A stretch of 64,000 bases of DNA from Tunturiibacter empetritectus. GTDB taxonomy: Bacteria; Acidobacteriota; Terriglobia; Terriglobales; Acidobacteriaceae. Below are positions 40,072 through 49,087 of the stretch, piece by piece. Every line of letters starts with the position of its first letter. Within the stretch, counting starts at the first letter, position 1. The translations under genes were made by a program, and so were the position numbers. The DNA is taken from the NCBI RefSeq assembly GCF_014201375.1, contig NZ_JACHDZ010000006.1, positions 186,001 to 250,000 on the forward strand, written 5' to 3'. Below the pieces are notes generated by a model. It was not told the DNA's origin, ran no database searches, and saw only the letters and a program-made list of their open reading frames with translations.

Positions 40072-42677
40072 TGGGGGCCTCTGGGGAGGGTGGAGGCAAA
40101 GTCGTCCTCTGCTTTGGTGTTGCTGTGAACTGGAGTGTCCGCGACAGACTCAACCTCACCCGCCGGCTGATGACCGTTCTGCGGCGTGGCGAAGGCACTG
40201 AAGGCCACCGGCGCGTCCGGGTCGCTGTCAGGCGAAAGAGCCGGCCGCAGTTCGATGATGAACCTCGCGCCCGCAGGCTCGTTCTTCTCCGCGCGAATCG
40301 AGCCCTGATGCTCCTGAATAATCTTCGCGGCAATCGCCAATCCAAGTCCCGTGCCGCGCTGCTTGGTAGAAAAATAAGGCAGAAAGAGGCGCTCGCGCAT
40401 GTCGTCGGTAAGGCCGGAGCCGCTGTCCGCAATGGCAAGCTCGACCATCCCGTTCTCCAGCAGGCACGTGCTGATCTGCAGCTCACGATAGAGGCTCTGC
40501 TGCATCGCCTCCGCGGCGTTATCGATGAGATTGCCAAGCGCGCGTTTCAGCGCCTCAGGGTCCGCCATCACCAGCGGCAGATCGTGGCTCATCTTGCGCA
40601 CGACGCGAACCGTCTGCATCCGTCCAGCAAACAGCGCAAGCGAGTTCTCAACAATCGTGTTGAGATCCGCAGGCTTGGGGCGAGCTGTCGGAAACTCCGC
40701 AAGCGCCGCAAATTGATCGACCAGCGACCGCATGCTCTCGACCGAAGAGGTAATCACCTCCGAACATCGACGAATCACAGCGATCGAAGGCGGCTCAGGG
40801 GCGCTGGCAGGCGTGACCTCAGCAAAAGCACGAGCCAGGCGGTCGATGTGGCGGCGAATCTGTTCCGCGCTCAGACTAATCGGAGTAAGCGGATTCTTGA
40901 TCTCGTGCGCCACACGCCGCGCCACCTCCTTCCAAGCGGATTGCTTCTGCGCACGCAACAACTCAGTCGCATTTTCAAGCACAATCACATAGCCCTGATG
41001 CTCGCGCCGCATCCGTTCCGTAGCCGCCGGCATCTCCAGCAGCGCGACCGTAGCCAGCAGGTTCATCGTCCCGCCAAACCTGTCGCCAGAGCTCTGCGGG
41101 AAGCCGGGAATCTCGATCTCACTCGACGCCGACCCCATGCGATGGCTGCGTTTAATCAACCGATCAAGCACCTCCGAGACCTCAGGCGGAAAGACCTCCT
41201 CCATTACCAGCCCATAGAACGGCCTCTGCCCACCCGGGTCCATCATCTCGCTCAGCGCCCGATTGGCAAGGATGATCCGCCGGTCGGTATCGAGCGTCGC
41301 CACCCCATTGGGAATCGTTTCGAGCATCGTCTCAAGCTCGCCGCGCCTGGCCTCAAGCGCCGTATTCGCCGCGCTAAGCTGCACCGTAGACTCTTCCACC
41401 GCGCGCCGGCTGCCCTCAAGATCCGCCGCCATATGGTTGAAGCTTCGCACCAGTTCCCCCAGCTCTTCGGTCGCACTCTCCTGCACGCGGTGGCCGTAGT
41501 CCCCCTGCGCGATAGCCTCCATCGCATCCGCCAGCGCCTCCACGGGCTTGGTCACCTGCTTCGACAGATGCAGCGCCAGCCAGCACGACGCGAACAGAGC
41601 AAGGCTCGTCATCATCAGCAGCAGGAGCATATAAAGATCCCGAATCTGACGCCGCTCGCTATAGAGCACCCAGTACGCATCCGCCGCCTTGCGCAGATTG
41701 GTCATCGTCGCCGCCATCCCAAACGGCATCGGCAGGCCAACCACGACAGTCTCGCCCTGTTTCAAAGTCGTTGCGCCGAGTGCAAAGTCCGTGGTGCCAA
41801 GAGAAAAAACCGGCTGGTCCATGCGCTGGGCAGCAGCAAGAATCGCAGCATCCACGGGATCGGCAGGCGCCTGAGCGCTCGACTTATCCGTATCGGCGGC
41901 CACCTGATCGGGGAGCCACACCTTAACCTTCGCCGTCGCGCCAGCCCCCTGCGGCATATGAAACGAAGCCACCACGCGGCCCTCGCGATACACGATCGCA
42001 AAGCCATTCTGCAGCGTAATCTCATGCTGTCGCAAAACCTCATGGATCGCCTCGCGATTCCGAGACGCAGCCGACGGCTCGACCGCATGAGCACTCCCAG
42101 GCAACAATCCATGGTTCGAGTGGCGGCCCGAACCCCGGCCCGAAGCAGCTTCGCTCCCACTACCAACCGCCTTGGCCACCGGAGCAACCACCGGCGCGGC
42201 CGGCAAACTAGCCGCGATCGAATCCGCCTCAGCGCGAGCGTTCGCCGTCGTATAGTGCGCCAGCTCCAACGCCATATTGTTGCTGTCTTCGCGCATGTCC
42301 GTAACCGGCTGCGTAAACCAGCGATCCACCGCGCGGTTCATCAGCTGATAGCTGAACGCAAACATCGAAGCAATCGGAACCAGGCTCACCAGCACCGCGC
42401 CCCATAGCATCCGCGTGCGCAGACGAGTGCCCATCACCCGGCTGCGCTGGTCCGCGTACAGCTTCAACACATTGCGGACCAGCATCAGCAGTACTGCGAC
42501 AAACAGAAGAAACGCCACAATCGACAGCCCCGTAAAGATGACCGTCTGCTGCGTACTCGCAGGCTTTGGCAGCTGCGTATTGAACGCATTCAGCGTCGCC
42601 AGAGCCACAAACAGGATGAGCAGGCACGAACCCAGAGCCACGATCCAAATCTTTCGCCGGTTCGCAGTCGTGCCCAT
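40068..42677 (-). CDS. NtrY-like sensor histidine kinase
   Basis: An 869-residue membrane kinase. Two N-terminal helices (about 10-28, 45-66) and a third near 92-112 precede a ~220-residue extracytoplasmic sensing region with an Ala/Ser/Gly-rich stretch, then a helix (LYMLLLLMMTSLALFASCWLALHL), HAMP, a PAS domain (MLETIPNGVATLDTDRRIILANRAL), HisKA with the phospho-His in VAHEIKNPLTPISLSAEQI, and HATPase_c with NLIDNAAEAM, DSGSGLTDDMRERLFLPYFSTK and GTGLGLAIAAKI. This is the NtrY layout. ATG 42677 is preceded by GGAGGGCGGGCG. It pairs with the overlapping NtrX-like regulator. Signals are unknown. Confidence 0.93.
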   Translation of the reverse strand: MGTTANRRKIWIVALGSCLLILFVALATLNAFNTQLPKPASTQQTVIFTGLSIVAFLLFVAVLLMLVRNVLKLYADQRSRVMGTRLRTRMLWGAVLVSLVPIASMFAFSYQLMNRAVDRWFTQPVTDMREDSNNMALELAHYTTANARAEADSIAASLPAAPVVAPVAKAVGSGSEAASGRGSGRHSNHGLLPGSAHAVEPSAASRNREAIHEVLRQHEITLQNGFAIVYREGRVVASFHMPQGAGATAKVKVWLPDQVAADTDKSSAQAPADPVDAAILAAAQRMDQPVFSLGTTDFALGATTLKQGETVVVGLPMPFGMAATMTNLRKAADAYWVLYSERRQIRDLYMLLLLMMTSLALFASCWLALHLSKQVTKPVEALADAMEAIAQGDYGHRVQESATEELGELVRSFNHMAADLEGSRRAVEESTVQLSAANTALEARRGELETMLETIPNGVATLDTDRRIILANRALSEMMDPGGQRPFYGLVMEEVFPPEVSEVLDRLIKRSHRMGSASSEIEIPGFPQSSGDRFGGTMNLLATVALLEMPAATERMRREHQGYVIVLENATELLRAQKQSAWKEVARRVAHEIKNPLTPISLSAEQIRRHIDRLARAFAEVTPASAPEPPSIAVIRRCSEVITSSVESMRSLVDQFAALAEFPTARPKPADLNTIVENSLALFAGRMQTVRVVRKMSHDLPLVMADPEALKRALGNLIDNAAEAMQQSLYRELQISTCLLENGMVELAIADSGSGLTDDMRERLFLPYFSTKQRGTGLGLAIAAKIIQEHQGSIRAEKNEPAGARFIIELRPALSPDSDPDAPVAFSAFATPQNGHQPAGEVESVADTPVHSNTKAEDDFASTLPRGPQ

Positions 42678-42766
42678 CGCCCGCCCTCCCACTCCCCTGA
42701 TTCAATCCCCCCGATTATATGCGGCCGGGCGCACTTCCTTCGCTCCTTCCGCAACAGCCGCAGCGG

Positions 42767-43879
42767 CTAAACGAGCTTCGCCACCGCCTGCCACTCACGC
42801 TTCTGCGCCTGCGCCACCGCACCATAAGTCAACACACCGTTGAACGTATTCACTCCCTCGGCGATGCCTTTGTCTTCGCTGATCGCCGCATTCGCCCCGA
42901 GCCGCGCCAGCTTTAGCACGTAAGGAAACGTCGCATTCGTCAAAGCAAGCGTCGAGGTATTCGGCACTGCGGCAGGCATATTCGTCACGCAGTAGTGCAC
43001 CACGCCGTTCACCTCATACGAGGGATTCGAGTGCGTCGTCGGGTGCGCCGTCTCGATGCACCCGCCCTGATCGATCGCAACATCCACAATCACCGCGCCC
43101 TTCTTCATCTTCGCCACCATCGCCTTGGTCACAATCTTCGGCGCAGCCGCACCCGGAATCAGAACGCCGCCAATCACCAGATCAGCCTCCCGAACCGCAT
43201 GTTCGATGTTGTAGCTGTTCGACGCAACCGTGTAAATCCGGCCGCCAAAGATATCATCCAGCTCCCGCAGCCGATTCAGGTTCAAATCGATCAGCGTCAC
43301 CTTCGCGCCCATGCCCAGCGCAATCTTCGCAGCGTTGGTCCCCACAATACCGCCACCAATAATGCACACATTCCCCGGAGGCACACCCGGAACCCCGCCC
43401 AGCAAAACTCCACGCCCGCCATGCTCCTTCTCAAGATAAGCCGCGCCAACCTGCACGCTCATCCGTCCCGCAACCTCGCTCATCGGAGTCAGCAGCGGCA
43501 ACGCTCCCGCGCGATCGCGAACCGTCTCATACGCAATCCCCGTCACCTTCGAGTGAAGCAGCGCATCCGTCAGGTCGTTCAGCGGAGCCAGATGAAGATA
43601 CGTAAAAAGAACCAGGCCCTCGCGAAAGTTCTTGTACTCCTTCTCGACCGGCTCCTTCACCTTGACCACCATCTCGGCCAACCGCCACACATCATAGGCT
43701 GAGCCGACGATCTCGGCGCCCGCAGACTGGTACTCGTCGTCCGGCATAGCCGACAGCGCGCCAGCATCATGCTCCACCAGAACCTTGTGTCCTGCCTCGA
43801 CCAGTGCTTTTACGCCTGCCGGGGTTACCCCTACGCGGCTCTCGTGATCCTTAACTTCCTTGGGCACACCAATAATCAT
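42767..43879 (-). CDS. ald: Alanine dehydrogenase
   Basis: A 370-residue enzyme converting L-alanine and NAD to pyruvate, ammonia and NADH. Family motifs: N-terminal [23 protein letters not shown] with Arg15, [20 protein letters not shown] with the catalytic His, the NAD-binding [30 protein letters not shown], and [24 protein letters not shown] with the catalytic Asp. Length matches Ald. It lies upstream of the NtrYX-like pair in the same direction but 89 bp away, suggesting a possible nitrogen-related link. The 189 bp upstream hold no gene. Confidence 0.97.
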   Translation of the reverse strand: MIIGVPKEVKDHESRVGVTPAGVKALVEAGHKVLVEHDAGALSAMPDDEYQSAGAEIVGSAYDVWRLAEMVVKVKEPVEKEYKNFREGLVLFTYLHLAPLNDLTDALLHSKVTGIAYETVRDRAGALPLLTPMSEVAGRMSVQVGAAYLEKEHGGRGVLLGGVPGVPPGNVCIIGGGIVGTNAAKIALGMGAKVTLIDLNLNRLRELDDIFGGRIYTVASNSYNIEHAVREADLVIGGVLIPGAAAPKIVTKAMVAKMKKGAVIVDVAIDQGGCIETAHPTTHSNPSYEVNGVVHYCVTNMPAAVPNTSTLALTNATFPYVLKLARLGANAAISEDKGIAEGVNTFNGVLTYGAVAQAQKREWQAVAKLV

Positions 43880-44068
43880 TCGTCTGTCTCCACTTTGCTT
43901 TGACGCTGATTTCGATTGTATCTATTTGCACCCAACCGATGTCACAGGAGAATAAGAAGCCCTTTTGCTCGTCATTCCCGAAGGGAATCTGCGGTTGCCT
44001 TCCTGCACACCAGCTGCAAATCCTCTCTAATACTTAGCAACCGGCTCAACTTCGATTAGATTGGGCAG

Positions 44069-45421
44069 ATGCCAGGAATCGTCGCAGACGATTTAAACTC
44101 AGGCGATTCAGACCAGACCAGGCCAGACCGTCGCCTGCTACTGGTGCTGCTCCTCGTCCCCGTACTCCTCTCGCTGGCCGCGGTGTGGGCCCTCGATCAT
44201 ACCCGGGCAAACAAATCGCTCTTTTCCGTCACGAATCTGGTGGGACCAACCGCGCGCAGCCTTCTGGCCGGCGGCGGCATTACGGCTTGCACCGAGGAGA
44301 TGGGAACCCGCGGCAATCCCATCTGCTTCCACGCCGCGCGCATGCCGGCTACAGCAGTCGTCGTCGCCTCGGGCATTCGGCTCCTGGGCGACCGCTACCT
44401 TCCGGTCATCTGCTTCAAGACGATTCTTCTCTTGCTTCCCGTCGAGTTTGCCATCTATCTCGCATGGTGCTGTCTGCCGCAACCACCCGGTCGCAGAGCC
44501 GTGGCGATCCTGCTGCTTCTCGTTCCGTTTCTGATTCCCGCATTTCTGGCCGACGTAACCAATCTCCAGGTAGATGAGGGGTTCTCCTACAGCTTTCTGG
44601 CGCTGGCCGCGGCGATTCTGTTCCTCAGCCGAGCCGTAGTCGGCAGCACTCGATGGACAAGCCTGCGCGGTATTGGCAGGGCTCTGTTGTTCGCCGTAGC
44701 GCTCGATGGCCTATACCTCTCGAAGAGCGGGATGCTGCTGGCCGTGCTGGTATTGCTAGCGGGGTTCCTCGCATTGGAGAGCCAGACAGGTCTGCGTTGG
44801 CTCGTCCTCCTGCTGGTTGCGGCAGCTCCCCTCGGGTGGGCGCTGCACCAGCATCACGCCAGTGGCCGATACAGCGTGGGAACCAGCTTCGACGGAATCA
44901 ATCTGCACAAGGGCAACAACGCCGGGTTTCTTCAGAACTACCCGCCTGTACACGGCGACTCGATCGACTGGTACGACTTCGAACTGAATCGTGGAGTAAG
45001 CTTCCCGGACGAGTGGAGCTTCAACGACTATCACCGTCGAGCGGCCCTCGAGTATCTGCGAACTCATCCCCGGGAGACGCTGTCAGGAGATCTCCGCAAG
45101 CTGAAGATCCTCTTCTTCTCGCTCGAAAAGTATGGTTCTACCGCGAGCTTTGGCCCTCGACGTCTGATCGAAATCGCCGGGATGTTGATCTTCAGGCTGA
45201 TCTTCTGGACCGCGACGGCCGGTGCAGTCTTCCTGCTGCTTCGACACCGTCGTGCAGCCGACCGATCGTTGCGCGTCGCTGCGGCCACGTTTCTTGCCCT
45301 GGTCGCAGCCTCCACACTTCCCTACCTGGCCGGCTTCGCCTACACCCGCCACGTCAGCATCCTCATCTATCCCTCGGCGCTCTTCTGCTGTCGCCTGCTG
45401 TGTGAACCAGAACGGGACTAA
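44069..45421 (+). CDS. Polytopic membrane protein, possible GT-C glycosyltransferase relative
   Basis: A 450-residue protein with about ten hydrophobic segments. A large hydrophilic region lies between about 280 and 355 (GRYSVGTSFDGINLHKGNNAGFLQNYPPVHGDSIDWYDFELN, then DEWSFNDYHRRAALEYLRTHPRETL). This topology, and the recurring short loop DGLYLSKSG, recall lipid-dependent GT-C glycosyltransferases, but the expected catalytic Asp/Glu motif in the first loop cannot be identified. The function is therefore open. It precedes mreB by about 100 bp in the same direction, probably with its own promoter. Confidence 0.6.
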   Translation: MPGIVADDLNSGDSDQTRPDRRLLLVLLLVPVLLSLAAVWALDHTRANKSLFSVTNLVGPTARSLLAGGGITACTEEMGTRGNPICFHAARMPATAVVVASGIRLLGDRYLPVICFKTILLLLPVEFAIYLAWCCLPQPPGRRAVAILLLLVPFLIPAFLADVTNLQVDEGFSYSFLALAAAILFLSRAVVGSTRWTSLRGIGRALLFAVALDGLYLSKSGMLLAVLVLLAGFLALESQTGLRWLVLLLVAAAPLGWALHQHHASGRYSVGTSFDGINLHKGNNAGFLQNYPPVHGDSIDWYDFELNRGVSFPDEWSFNDYHRRAALEYLRTHPRETLSGDLRKLKILFFSLEKYGSTASFGPRRLIEIAGMLIFRLIFWTATAGAVFLLLRHRRAADRSLRVAAATFLALVAASTLPYLAGFAYTRHVSILIYPSALFCCRLLCEPERD

Positions 45422-45523
45422 CACAGAAGAGGCATGCTTACTGGTTAGGTTAGGTGCTGAAATACAGCTTGCTAAAGGAATACACTAGTGTGAGTCTCTT
45501 TTTAGGATCGATCGCAAACACCT

Positions 45524-46588
45524 ATGTCTTCGAATAGTTTTCAGATGCGTTACTCCCGCATTCACAATATGCGGTCTCTTTTCAGCCTCTTCTCCAGCGA
45601 CCTTGCTATCGACCTCGGCACGGCGAACACCCTCGTCTTCGCGCACGGCAAAGGCATCATCGTCAACGAGCCCTCCATCATCGCGGTGAACAAGATCACC
45701 AACGAGGTTGAGGCCGTCGGCAAAGAAGCCAAGGAGATGCTCGGCCGCACGCCGGGAAACATCGTCGCCATCAAGCCGATGAAGGACGGCGTCATCGCCG
45801 ACTTCCGCCACACCGAAAAGATGTTGAACTACTTTATCCAGAAGGCGCACAACCGGAAGATGATGGTTCACCCGCGCATCGTCATCGGCGTCCCCTCCGA
45901 GATCACCCAGGTAGAAAAACGGGCGGTCATGGACTCGGCCTATCGCGCCAAAGCCTCTGAGGTTCACCTGGTCGAACAGGCCATGGTCGCCGCCATTGGC
46001 GCGGGTTTGCCCATCACCGAGCCCGGCGGAAACATGGTAGTCGACATCGGCGGCGGGACTACCGACATCGCAGTCATCTCTCTCGCCGGCATCGTCTACT
46101 CGCGCTCCGTGCGCATGGCCGGAAACCAGATGGACGAGGCCGTGATGACCTACCTCAAGCGGAAGTACAACCTGCTCATCGGCGAGCGCACCGCGGAGCA
46201 GATCAAGATCTCCCTAGGCTCAGCCTACCCGCTCGACAAGCCCATCTCCATGGAGGTCAAAGGCCGCAACCTCATCGAGGGCGTGCCGAAGACCATCACC
46301 ATCGAAGACTCCGAGATTCGCGAAGCTCTCAGCGAGTGCATCGCAACCATCATTAACGCCATCCGCGTAGCCCTCGAGCGAACTCCGCCCGAGCTCTCCG
46401 CCGACATCTCCGACCGCGGCATCGTGCTCACCGGCGGCGGCGCCCTCATCAAAAACCTCGACAAGCGTATCCGCGAAGAGACCGGGCTTCCCGTCTCCAT
46501 CGCCGACGATCCCCTCGCCTCGGTCGTCCTCGGAACAGGAAAGATGCTCTCCGACTTCAAACTGCTCCGAAAGATCTCGATCGACTAA
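45524..46588 (+). CDS. mreB: Rod-shape-determining actin-like protein MreB
   Basis: A 354-residue actin-fold ATPase: phosphate 1 motif LAIDLGTANTLVFA, phosphate 2 NMVVDIGGGTTDIAVISL, adenosine motif DRGIVLTGGGALIKNLDKRI, and FRHTEKMLNYFIQKAHNRK, VIGVPSEITQVEKRAVMDSA. It forms membrane-bound filaments that steer the elongasome. The first 15-20 residues (SSNSFQMRYSRIHN) precede the usual MRSLFSLFSSDLAID start and begin at ATG 45524; ATG 45569 is an equally plausible start. Here mreB is separated from mreC-mreD-mrdA-rodA by 10 kb. Confidence 0.97.
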   Translation: MSSNSFQMRYSRIHNMRSLFSLFSSDLAIDLGTANTLVFAHGKGIIVNEPSIIAVNKITNEVEAVGKEAKEMLGRTPGNIVAIKPMKDGVIADFRHTEKMLNYFIQKAHNRKMMVHPRIVIGVPSEITQVEKRAVMDSAYRAKASEVHLVEQAMVAAIGAGLPITEPGGNMVVDIGGGTTDIAVISLAGIVYSRSVRMAGNQMDEAVMTYLKRKYNLLIGERTAEQIKISLGSAYPLDKPISMEVKGRNLIEGVPKTITIEDSEIREALSECIATIINAIRVALERTPPELSADISDRGIVLTGGGALIKNLDKRIREETGLPVSIADDPLASVVLGTGKMLSDFKLLRKISID

Positions 46589-46670
46589 TCAAGACACTGT
46601 TGCGATGGTTTCACTCTGGTTACAGGGAAGGTTTCGGGCTCAATCCGGGGGCCTTTCCCTTTTCAGAGAA

Positions 46671-46853
46671 CTGTCCTGCCGGACAGGCCTCCTGCGCGGA
46701 GGGCGGGCGTTCGCACGCCTTTTTAAAGCTTCGCGTGGTCCTCCCGTTGGTCGGAGTCAATCTTCCCTCGCGACCAACGGGAGCGTCAACCGAAGGGGTG
46801 TACCCATCACGAAGTGATCGCCCCACGCGCAGTGGGCCCGTCCGGCAGGACAG
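46671..46853 (+). repeat. Dispersed repeat family A, copy 3 (complete 183-bp element with 35-bp terminal inverted repeats)
   Basis: The ends 46671-46705 and 46819-46853 are inverted repeats, 30 of 35 bases matching (both begin ctgtcctgccggac). Each arm can fold by itself. Inside, ctcccgttggtc (46741-46752) and gaccaacgggag (46772-46783) are a second, perfect inverted repeat, and tcacgaagtga-like catcacgaagtgatc lies at 46805-46819. It is 82 bp past the mreB stop, between convergent genes. No coding capacity. It resembles a MITE or REP-pair. Confidence 0.88.
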
Positions 46854-46867
46854 AGTCTCTCCCAAAA

Positions 46868-47048
46868 AAAATAAAGTTGAAAACCGTGGCGTATTTTTAG
46901 CCCCCAAAACAACGACTGCTTAAACACCATCTCAGCCACGCAAACCACCACACTCACACCACCAAAAAACCACGTCAAAACACCTCTTTTCGCAAAATAC
47001 CCTTGTTTTTCGCACATTTCACGACCAGAAAAAATATCCAAAATCCGC
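46868..47048. repeat. Dispersed repeat family B, copy 2
   Basis: Shares with 21165-21345 the ordered blocks tggcgtattttt, cccc-aaaa, gact-gct-aaacacca, tcagccacgcaa, then repeated caccac and cgcaaaatacccttg / acaaaatacccctg. It is C- and A-rich on the plus strand, directly after repeat A copy 3 and before the corC stop at 47061. The whole gap 46589-47060 is made of these two repeats. Confidence 0.75.
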
Positions 47049-47060
47049 ACTCCAAATTCC

Positions 47061-48500
47061 CTAGGAGAGGTCAGGAGGATTCGTAAGACTAACGCGAATA
47101 CGATCGATCCGCCGGTCCGTGCTGGCCAGCACCTCCAGCCGCAATCCATCCTCTTCCACCACCTCACCCGGCAGAGGAATATGCCCCGCAATCTCTGACA
47201 CCAGCCCCCCAAGTGTCGTAGATTCATAGTGTTCCGGGAGCCGGAGCGCCGTAGGATCATCCCTCGTATCGCGAAGATCGGCCACCTCTCCCCCCTCACC
47301 AGACTCCACCGCCAGCTCTTCCGGCTCATGCAGCTCCCCATCCTCAGCAGGCCGCGTAACGCGTTGATTCGGCTCAAACTGATCGGCAAATAGGTCGCGC
47401 AGACGCGAAAGCTCAAACGCCCCAGAGACGACGTAAGCACCATTAGACTCGCGAATCGGCTCATCGTCCGCTTCAGGCTCGTCGTGCTCATCCGCAATAT
47501 TCCCGACGATCGCCTCAAGCAAATCCTCAATGGTGACAAGGCCCGCAACGCTTCCGTACTCGTCGATAACGATGCGCATATGCTGCTTTTCACGCTGCAT
47601 CTCACGAAGCAGCTCAGCCACTTTCTTGGTCTCGGGAACAAAGGCTGCCGGGCGCTGAATCTGCGCAACCGTGCGGGTGTTGGCCTCGGCGTCAAGCACT
47701 TTGAGCAGGTCATGAGCGAAGCCAATGCCTGTGACGTGATCAAGCGAACCGTTGTAGACCGGGACGCGGGAGAAGGCATGTTCGTTGATGGTAGCGGTGA
47801 ACTCCTGCAGGGTAAGGGTGCCGGGAACGGCGAAGATCTCAGGGCGAGGGGTCATGACCTCGAGAACAACCTTGTCACCAAACTCCACTGCAGAGCGGAC
47901 CAATTCGCGATCGGACTCTTCGAGAATCCCCTCCTCTTCGCCAGCCTCAAGGAGAGCATCCATGGCCTCGGAGGGATGGTCTTCTTCGGTGGCGTCTTCT
48001 GGTTCGGCAAGGGCGGCAATGGAGAGAAGCAGTTGCAGCAGCATGGTGACGGGAAGGATGAGATAGAAGAGCGTCTGCAAAAGGGGAAGGATGCGCGCGA
48101 TCCAGAGGCCGCGGGTGCGGGAGAAGAGGAGTTGCGGAAGCAGACGGTCGAAGATGAGGATGAGAAGGATAAGTTCGAAGACGGCGCGCAGAACCTCGCC
48201 GAGGGTGGGGGTGCGAGCGAGGGTGGGGACCAGGCTGGTATGAGTGTAGAGGCGAAGGCCGGAGAGCAAAGCCAGAGCCGCCAGCGTGAGTTGGCGAAGA
48301 ACTGAGGCGGACAGGGCGATGGACTCGCGGCCAAGACGCAGACGGGGTTCGACGACACGCTCCCAGGCGTCGATATTGTCTTGGTACTCGCGGGCGAGGA
48401 ACTTGCCCATCTCCGAGTAGACGCGATCGACATATGCGGCTAACGCGAGGATCCCCAGAAGAAGAATGAGAGCGAGGGAGTAGAAATAAGCGGGGGTCAT
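47061..48500 (-). CDS. CorC/HlyC (YbeX) family protein with CBS domains
   Basis: A 479-residue membrane protein. Transmembrane segments occur in the first 160 residues, then a CBS pair (about 210-330: VMTPRPEIFAVPGTLTLQEFTATINEHAFSRVPVYNGSLDHVTGIGFAHDLLKVL and MQREKQHMRIVIDEYGSVAGLVTIEDLLEAIVGNIADE), and a CorC_HlyC C-terminal domain interrupted by an acidic loop of about 40 residues (EDGELHEPEELAVESGEGGEVADL). YbeX homologues are implicated in magnesium/cobalt efflux and ribosome metabolism. The start overlaps the ybeY stop by 4 bp, so it is the last gene of the ybeZ-ybeY-ybeX operon. Confidence 0.9.
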   Translation of the reverse strand: MTPAYFYSLALILLLGILALAAYVDRVYSEMGKFLAREYQDNIDAWERVVEPRLRLGRESIALSASVLRQLTLAALALLSGLRLYTHTSLVPTLARTPTLGEVLRAVFELILLILIFDRLLPQLLFSRTRGLWIARILPLLQTLFYLILPVTMLLQLLLSIAALAEPEDATEEDHPSEAMDALLEAGEEEGILEESDRELVRSAVEFGDKVVLEVMTPRPEIFAVPGTLTLQEFTATINEHAFSRVPVYNGSLDHVTGIGFAHDLLKVLDAEANTRTVAQIQRPAAFVPETKKVAELLREMQREKQHMRIVIDEYGSVAGLVTIEDLLEAIVGNIADEHDEPEADDEPIRESNGAYVVSGAFELSRLRDLFADQFEPNQRVTRPAEDGELHEPEELAVESGEGGEVADLRDTRDDPTALRLPEHYESTTLGGLVSEIAGHIPLPGEVVEEDGLRLEVLASTDRRIDRIRVSLTNPPDLS

Positions 48501-49087
48501 TTGGAACCTCGCGCCGTCTTCTTGTTTGGCATGCTGGTTTTTTTGATGGTTCGAAGCGAAGGTGATTTTTTCGAAGCTGCTCGCACCTTTTTCCGGCTGG
48601 AGGGTTTCTTTTTTGCTGTGTGTGACGACGGCTTTTGCGGCAGCTTCGTGGCCCGTTCGGTGAGCGAGTTTGTCGTAAGGCGGAGCTGGCGGCGAAGCGC
48701 GGCTTCGCGGGTAGCCATCTCGCCGTTGTCGGTCTCGTGGTCGAGACCGGAGAGATGAAGCAGGCCGTGGAGGAGAAGGATTTTTACTTCGTCGCGCAAA
48801 GAGTGCCCGTAGGTAGCGGCCTGGCGGGCTGCGGTTTCAAGCGAGATGGCGAGGTCTCCGGCGTGGGTCTGTGCGATCTCGGCAGGGGTGGGAAAGCTGA
48901 GCACGTCGGTGGATTTGTTTTTGCCACGGAAGGATCGGTTGAGCCGCCGCAGGGTGGGATCGTCGGACAACAAGACCTCGACTTTGCCCCGAAGGCCGAC
49001 GGCGACACGAGCACGCTTGAGAAAGCTGGTGAGGCCGGAGCGGGACAGCGTCGCTTCAAGACCAGCCGCAGATTCGATGGTGATCAT
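48497..49087 (-). CDS. ybeY: Endoribonuclease YbeY with Lys-rich tail
   Basis: A 196-residue protein. Residues 1-140 match YbeY: VEVLLSDDPTLRRLNRSFRGKNKSTDVLSFP, GDLAISLETAARQA and the zinc site HGLLHLSGLDHE (HxxxHxxxxxH). YbeY matures 16S rRNA 3' ends and takes part in ribosome quality control. The last 55 residues are rich in Lys, Ser and Arg (KKKPSSRKKVRAASKKS), unlike typical YbeY, and may bind RNA. The start ATG overlaps the GH16 stop by 4 bp; its stop overlaps the corC start by 4 bp. Confidence 0.95.
   Translation of the reverse strand: MITIESAAGLEATLSRSGLTSFLKRARVAVGLRGKVEVLLSDDPTLRRLNRSFRGKNKSTDVLSFPTPAEIAQTHAGDLAISLETAARQAATYGHSLRDEVKILLLHGLLHLSGLDHETDNGEMATREAALRRQLRLTTNSLTERATKLPQKPSSHTAKKKPSSRKKVRAASKKSPSLRTIKKTSMPNKKTARGSK

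Noticed and set aside
40071..42407. 778-codon open frame on the plus strand
   Set aside because: Antisense to the NtrY-like kinase gene, very rich in Arg and His, as expected for an antisense shadow in GC-rich DNA.
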